Part shown: in pieces, positions 62,621 through 64,000 of the stretch
Position numbering within the stretch: the stretch's first letter is position 1
How the letters are laid out: the number at the start of each line of letters is the position of its first letter
Source: Paramecium octaurelia
Lineage: Eukaryota; Ciliophora; Oligohymenophorea; Peniculida; Parameciidae
Assembly: GCA_905182995.1 (NCBI GenBank)
Contig: CAJJDP010000040.1
Span: 192,834-256,833 of the forward strand
Length of the DNA stretch: 64,000 bases
Direction of reading: 5' to 3'
Position numbers and translations under genes: made by a program
The notes under the pieces: model-generated
Databases searched by the model: none
Told to the model about the DNA's origin: nothing
Seen by the model: the letters and a program-made list of their open reading frames with translations, nothing else

Positions 62621-63304
62621 ATGGCTGATTAAAGATAATAAATTGAGCAACTCAAGTATGCCCTCTGGTTAGCAATTATGTAAAGTATAATTGTAATAAT
62701 GATATTAGATAAAAATGAATAAATAGTGCAATTTTTTAATTCGCCGAAAATTGAAATAAATGTCAATGTAGCATTAACAAACCAAGGCATAACAGCTTTG
62801 CATTAGGCAGCAAGCAATGGGAATTTGAATTTAGTTCAATTTTTAGTGGCAATTTAGAAGGCTGATATTGATCAATAAGACATAGTATATTTTTAAGCAA
62901 AAATTAGTTTGGAAGAACTCCTCTTCATTTTGCTTGTGCAATTGGCAATCTTGCAATAGTGGATTATTTAATATAATCAAAGGCATCACCTAATATACAA
63001 ACAATAGTAAAATTGATTTTTAAAGAAAGGGAGGAGAATCACCAATAATGAAAGCAGCCCAGTTTCATCAATCGCAATTATTATTCTATTTAATTCAAAC
63101 TCATTCAGATAAAATTAATTGGAATCTAGTGAACAAAGTATAAATTAATACTAAGAAAAGTTGGGATAAAATGTTTTACATATTTTTCGGATTTCTTGTG
63201 TAAATTCATTGGAGAAATAAAATCAAATTTATACACCAATAAACGACGTCATGGTTGAACTATAAGCATTGATATCAGCAGAAGGGTAATAAACAATTTA
63301 ATGA
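62621..63304 (+). CDS. Ankyrin-repeat protein
   Basis: About 205 codons after three 23-nt introns (near 62.89, 63.02 and 63.15 kb). It starts MADQRQQIEQLKYALWLAIM. At least two clear ankyrin repeats: NQGITALHQAASNGNLNLVQ with FLV, then FGRTPLHFACAIGNLAIVDY with LIQSKASPNIQ. A third, weaker repeat follows (GGESPIMKAAQFHQSQLLFY) and a fourth (LGQNVLHIF). The whole protein is essentially a short ankyrin stack; such proteins are binding scaffolds. Partner unknown. Confidence 0.85.
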
Positions 63305-63389
63305 ACATATAAATTATTTGATTATATATGTGCATAAATAAATGAATATAAGAGTAATAATCATGATTGTTTAGATTAAAATATATATG

Positions 63390-64000
63390 TCATAATTGGA
63401 CAGAAAATTGGAGTAACTAAAATCTTAGGAATGATATATACAATTTGATCATTAGTTTTTTTTTTTGTTTGTTTTAAAATTAAATTATAATTGGGCTTAT
63501 GGATAGAGAGCTTCTTTATTGCTTTTTTCTTTGATAAGCACATTTTCTAAACTTGCCTTTTGCAATTTGTTAGGCTAGTATATGATGAATTTTTACTCTG
63601 ATTCTACTAACAATACTATCAGTATTGATCTTCTATGCGTAGATCTAAGTATCAAATGCTTTTGGCTCTTCGGTATCATCATCATCTTATTCTTCCTATT
63701 TAACTTAATTTCTAAGTTAATCTAATTCTCTAATTTTATCAAAAAGAGTCCTTTCCCTCAGACTCTCACATCTATTCTTTTCAAACTCCTTAATTTTCTG
63801 ATTCTAAGTTTAATAGTTATCAACTTGATCCTGATTCAGATGAACTTTCTCATCTGAATCGTCGTCAAAACACACATCTACTTCTTAATTCTCTTCCTCC
63901 TAAGATGTAATTGTAAGTAATTACTTATTTCACAACAAGTACTTTCTTTTCTTTAGCAGGTTCAATTTGATCAGTGTCCACTTGAGAAATCTTAGATTAG
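63390..64000 (-). CDS. Acidic/charged hypothetical protein, 5' end outside window
   Basis: The frame enters from the right edge and is open to about TGA 63390-63392, with a 25-nt GTA...TAG intron near 63.91 kb. Visible pieces are KISQVDTDQIEPAKEKKVLV, VDVCFDDDSDEKVHLNQDQV, FEKNRCESLRERTLFDKIRE, and a basic end TDSIVSRIRVKIHHILAQQI followed by KGKFRKC. Charged and helical; no family recognised. The true 3' end may lie a little upstream, because the last 40 codons are lysine-rich low-complexity sequence and an intron near 63.5 kb is possible. Confidence 0.6.

Overview
This window is gene-dense, intron-poor nuclear DNA from a ciliate, almost certainly a Paramecium species and most likely its macronuclear genome. 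TAA and TAG occur inside nearly every gene and must be read as glutamine, and only TGA ends genes. Introns are tiny (about 18-35 nt, usually GTA...TAG). Base composition is very AT-rich, intergenic gaps are commonly 50-400 bp, and there is a trichocyst matrix protein gene, a secretory protein typical of Paramecium. Because ordinary-code ORFs break at every glutamine TAA/TAG, genes were read by hand with TGA as the only stop. All CDS spans below run from start codon to TGA and include introns.

Layout. 0.1-11.6 kb: one giant minus-strand gene for a fibrocystin-L (PKHD1L1)-type membrane protein. 12.0-19.0 kb: a lipase-STAND NTPase-helical repeat fusion and a secreted GH3 beta-glucosidase. 19.3-26.6 kb: a Myb/SANT protein, a SHIPPO/ODF3 protein, a cathepsin L-like protease, a PAQR receptor with a large loop insertion, a Sac-domain gene lacking its catalytic end, and a small unknown. 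26.7-35.5 kb: a long coiled-coil protein, an uncertain open frame, a pseudokinase/coiled-coil protein, an ATG16-like autophagy protein and a bromodomain-NET protein. 35.8-45.5 kb: small unknowns, a B-box/Kelch protein, an SFT2 membrane-traffic protein, SF-assemblin, a coiled-coil protein and two Ser/Thr kinase-like genes. 45.7-48.3 kb: an AP-2 mu-like clathrin adaptor and the trichocyst matrix protein. 48.4-58.3 kb: small unknowns, a coiled-coil alpha-kinase-like protein, another coiled-coil protein, a large unknown with an N-terminal MG, and a possible ANTH-like protein. 58.3-59.5 kb: a stretch of broken open frame. 59.6-64.0 kb: a Rho GTPase, a coiled-coil protein, a nucleosome assembly protein, an ankyrin protein and a partial acidic protein.

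There is no operon logic: neighbours are independent, often convergent or divergent with short gaps. Several themes recur, as expected for a large swimming secretory cell: membrane traffic and endocytosis (AP-2 mu, SFT2, possible ANTH, Sac, ATG16), cilia and cortex (SHIPPO, SF-assemblin, fibrocystin-L), regulated secretion (trichocyst matrix protein) and signalling (four kinase-like genes, Rho, PAQR). No mobile element, viral fossil, CRISPR array, rRNA or tRNA was recognised. The most unusual items are the lipase-STAND-repeat fusion, the complete fibrocystin-L, the degenerate kinase-like proteins and the Sac gene without its active site.
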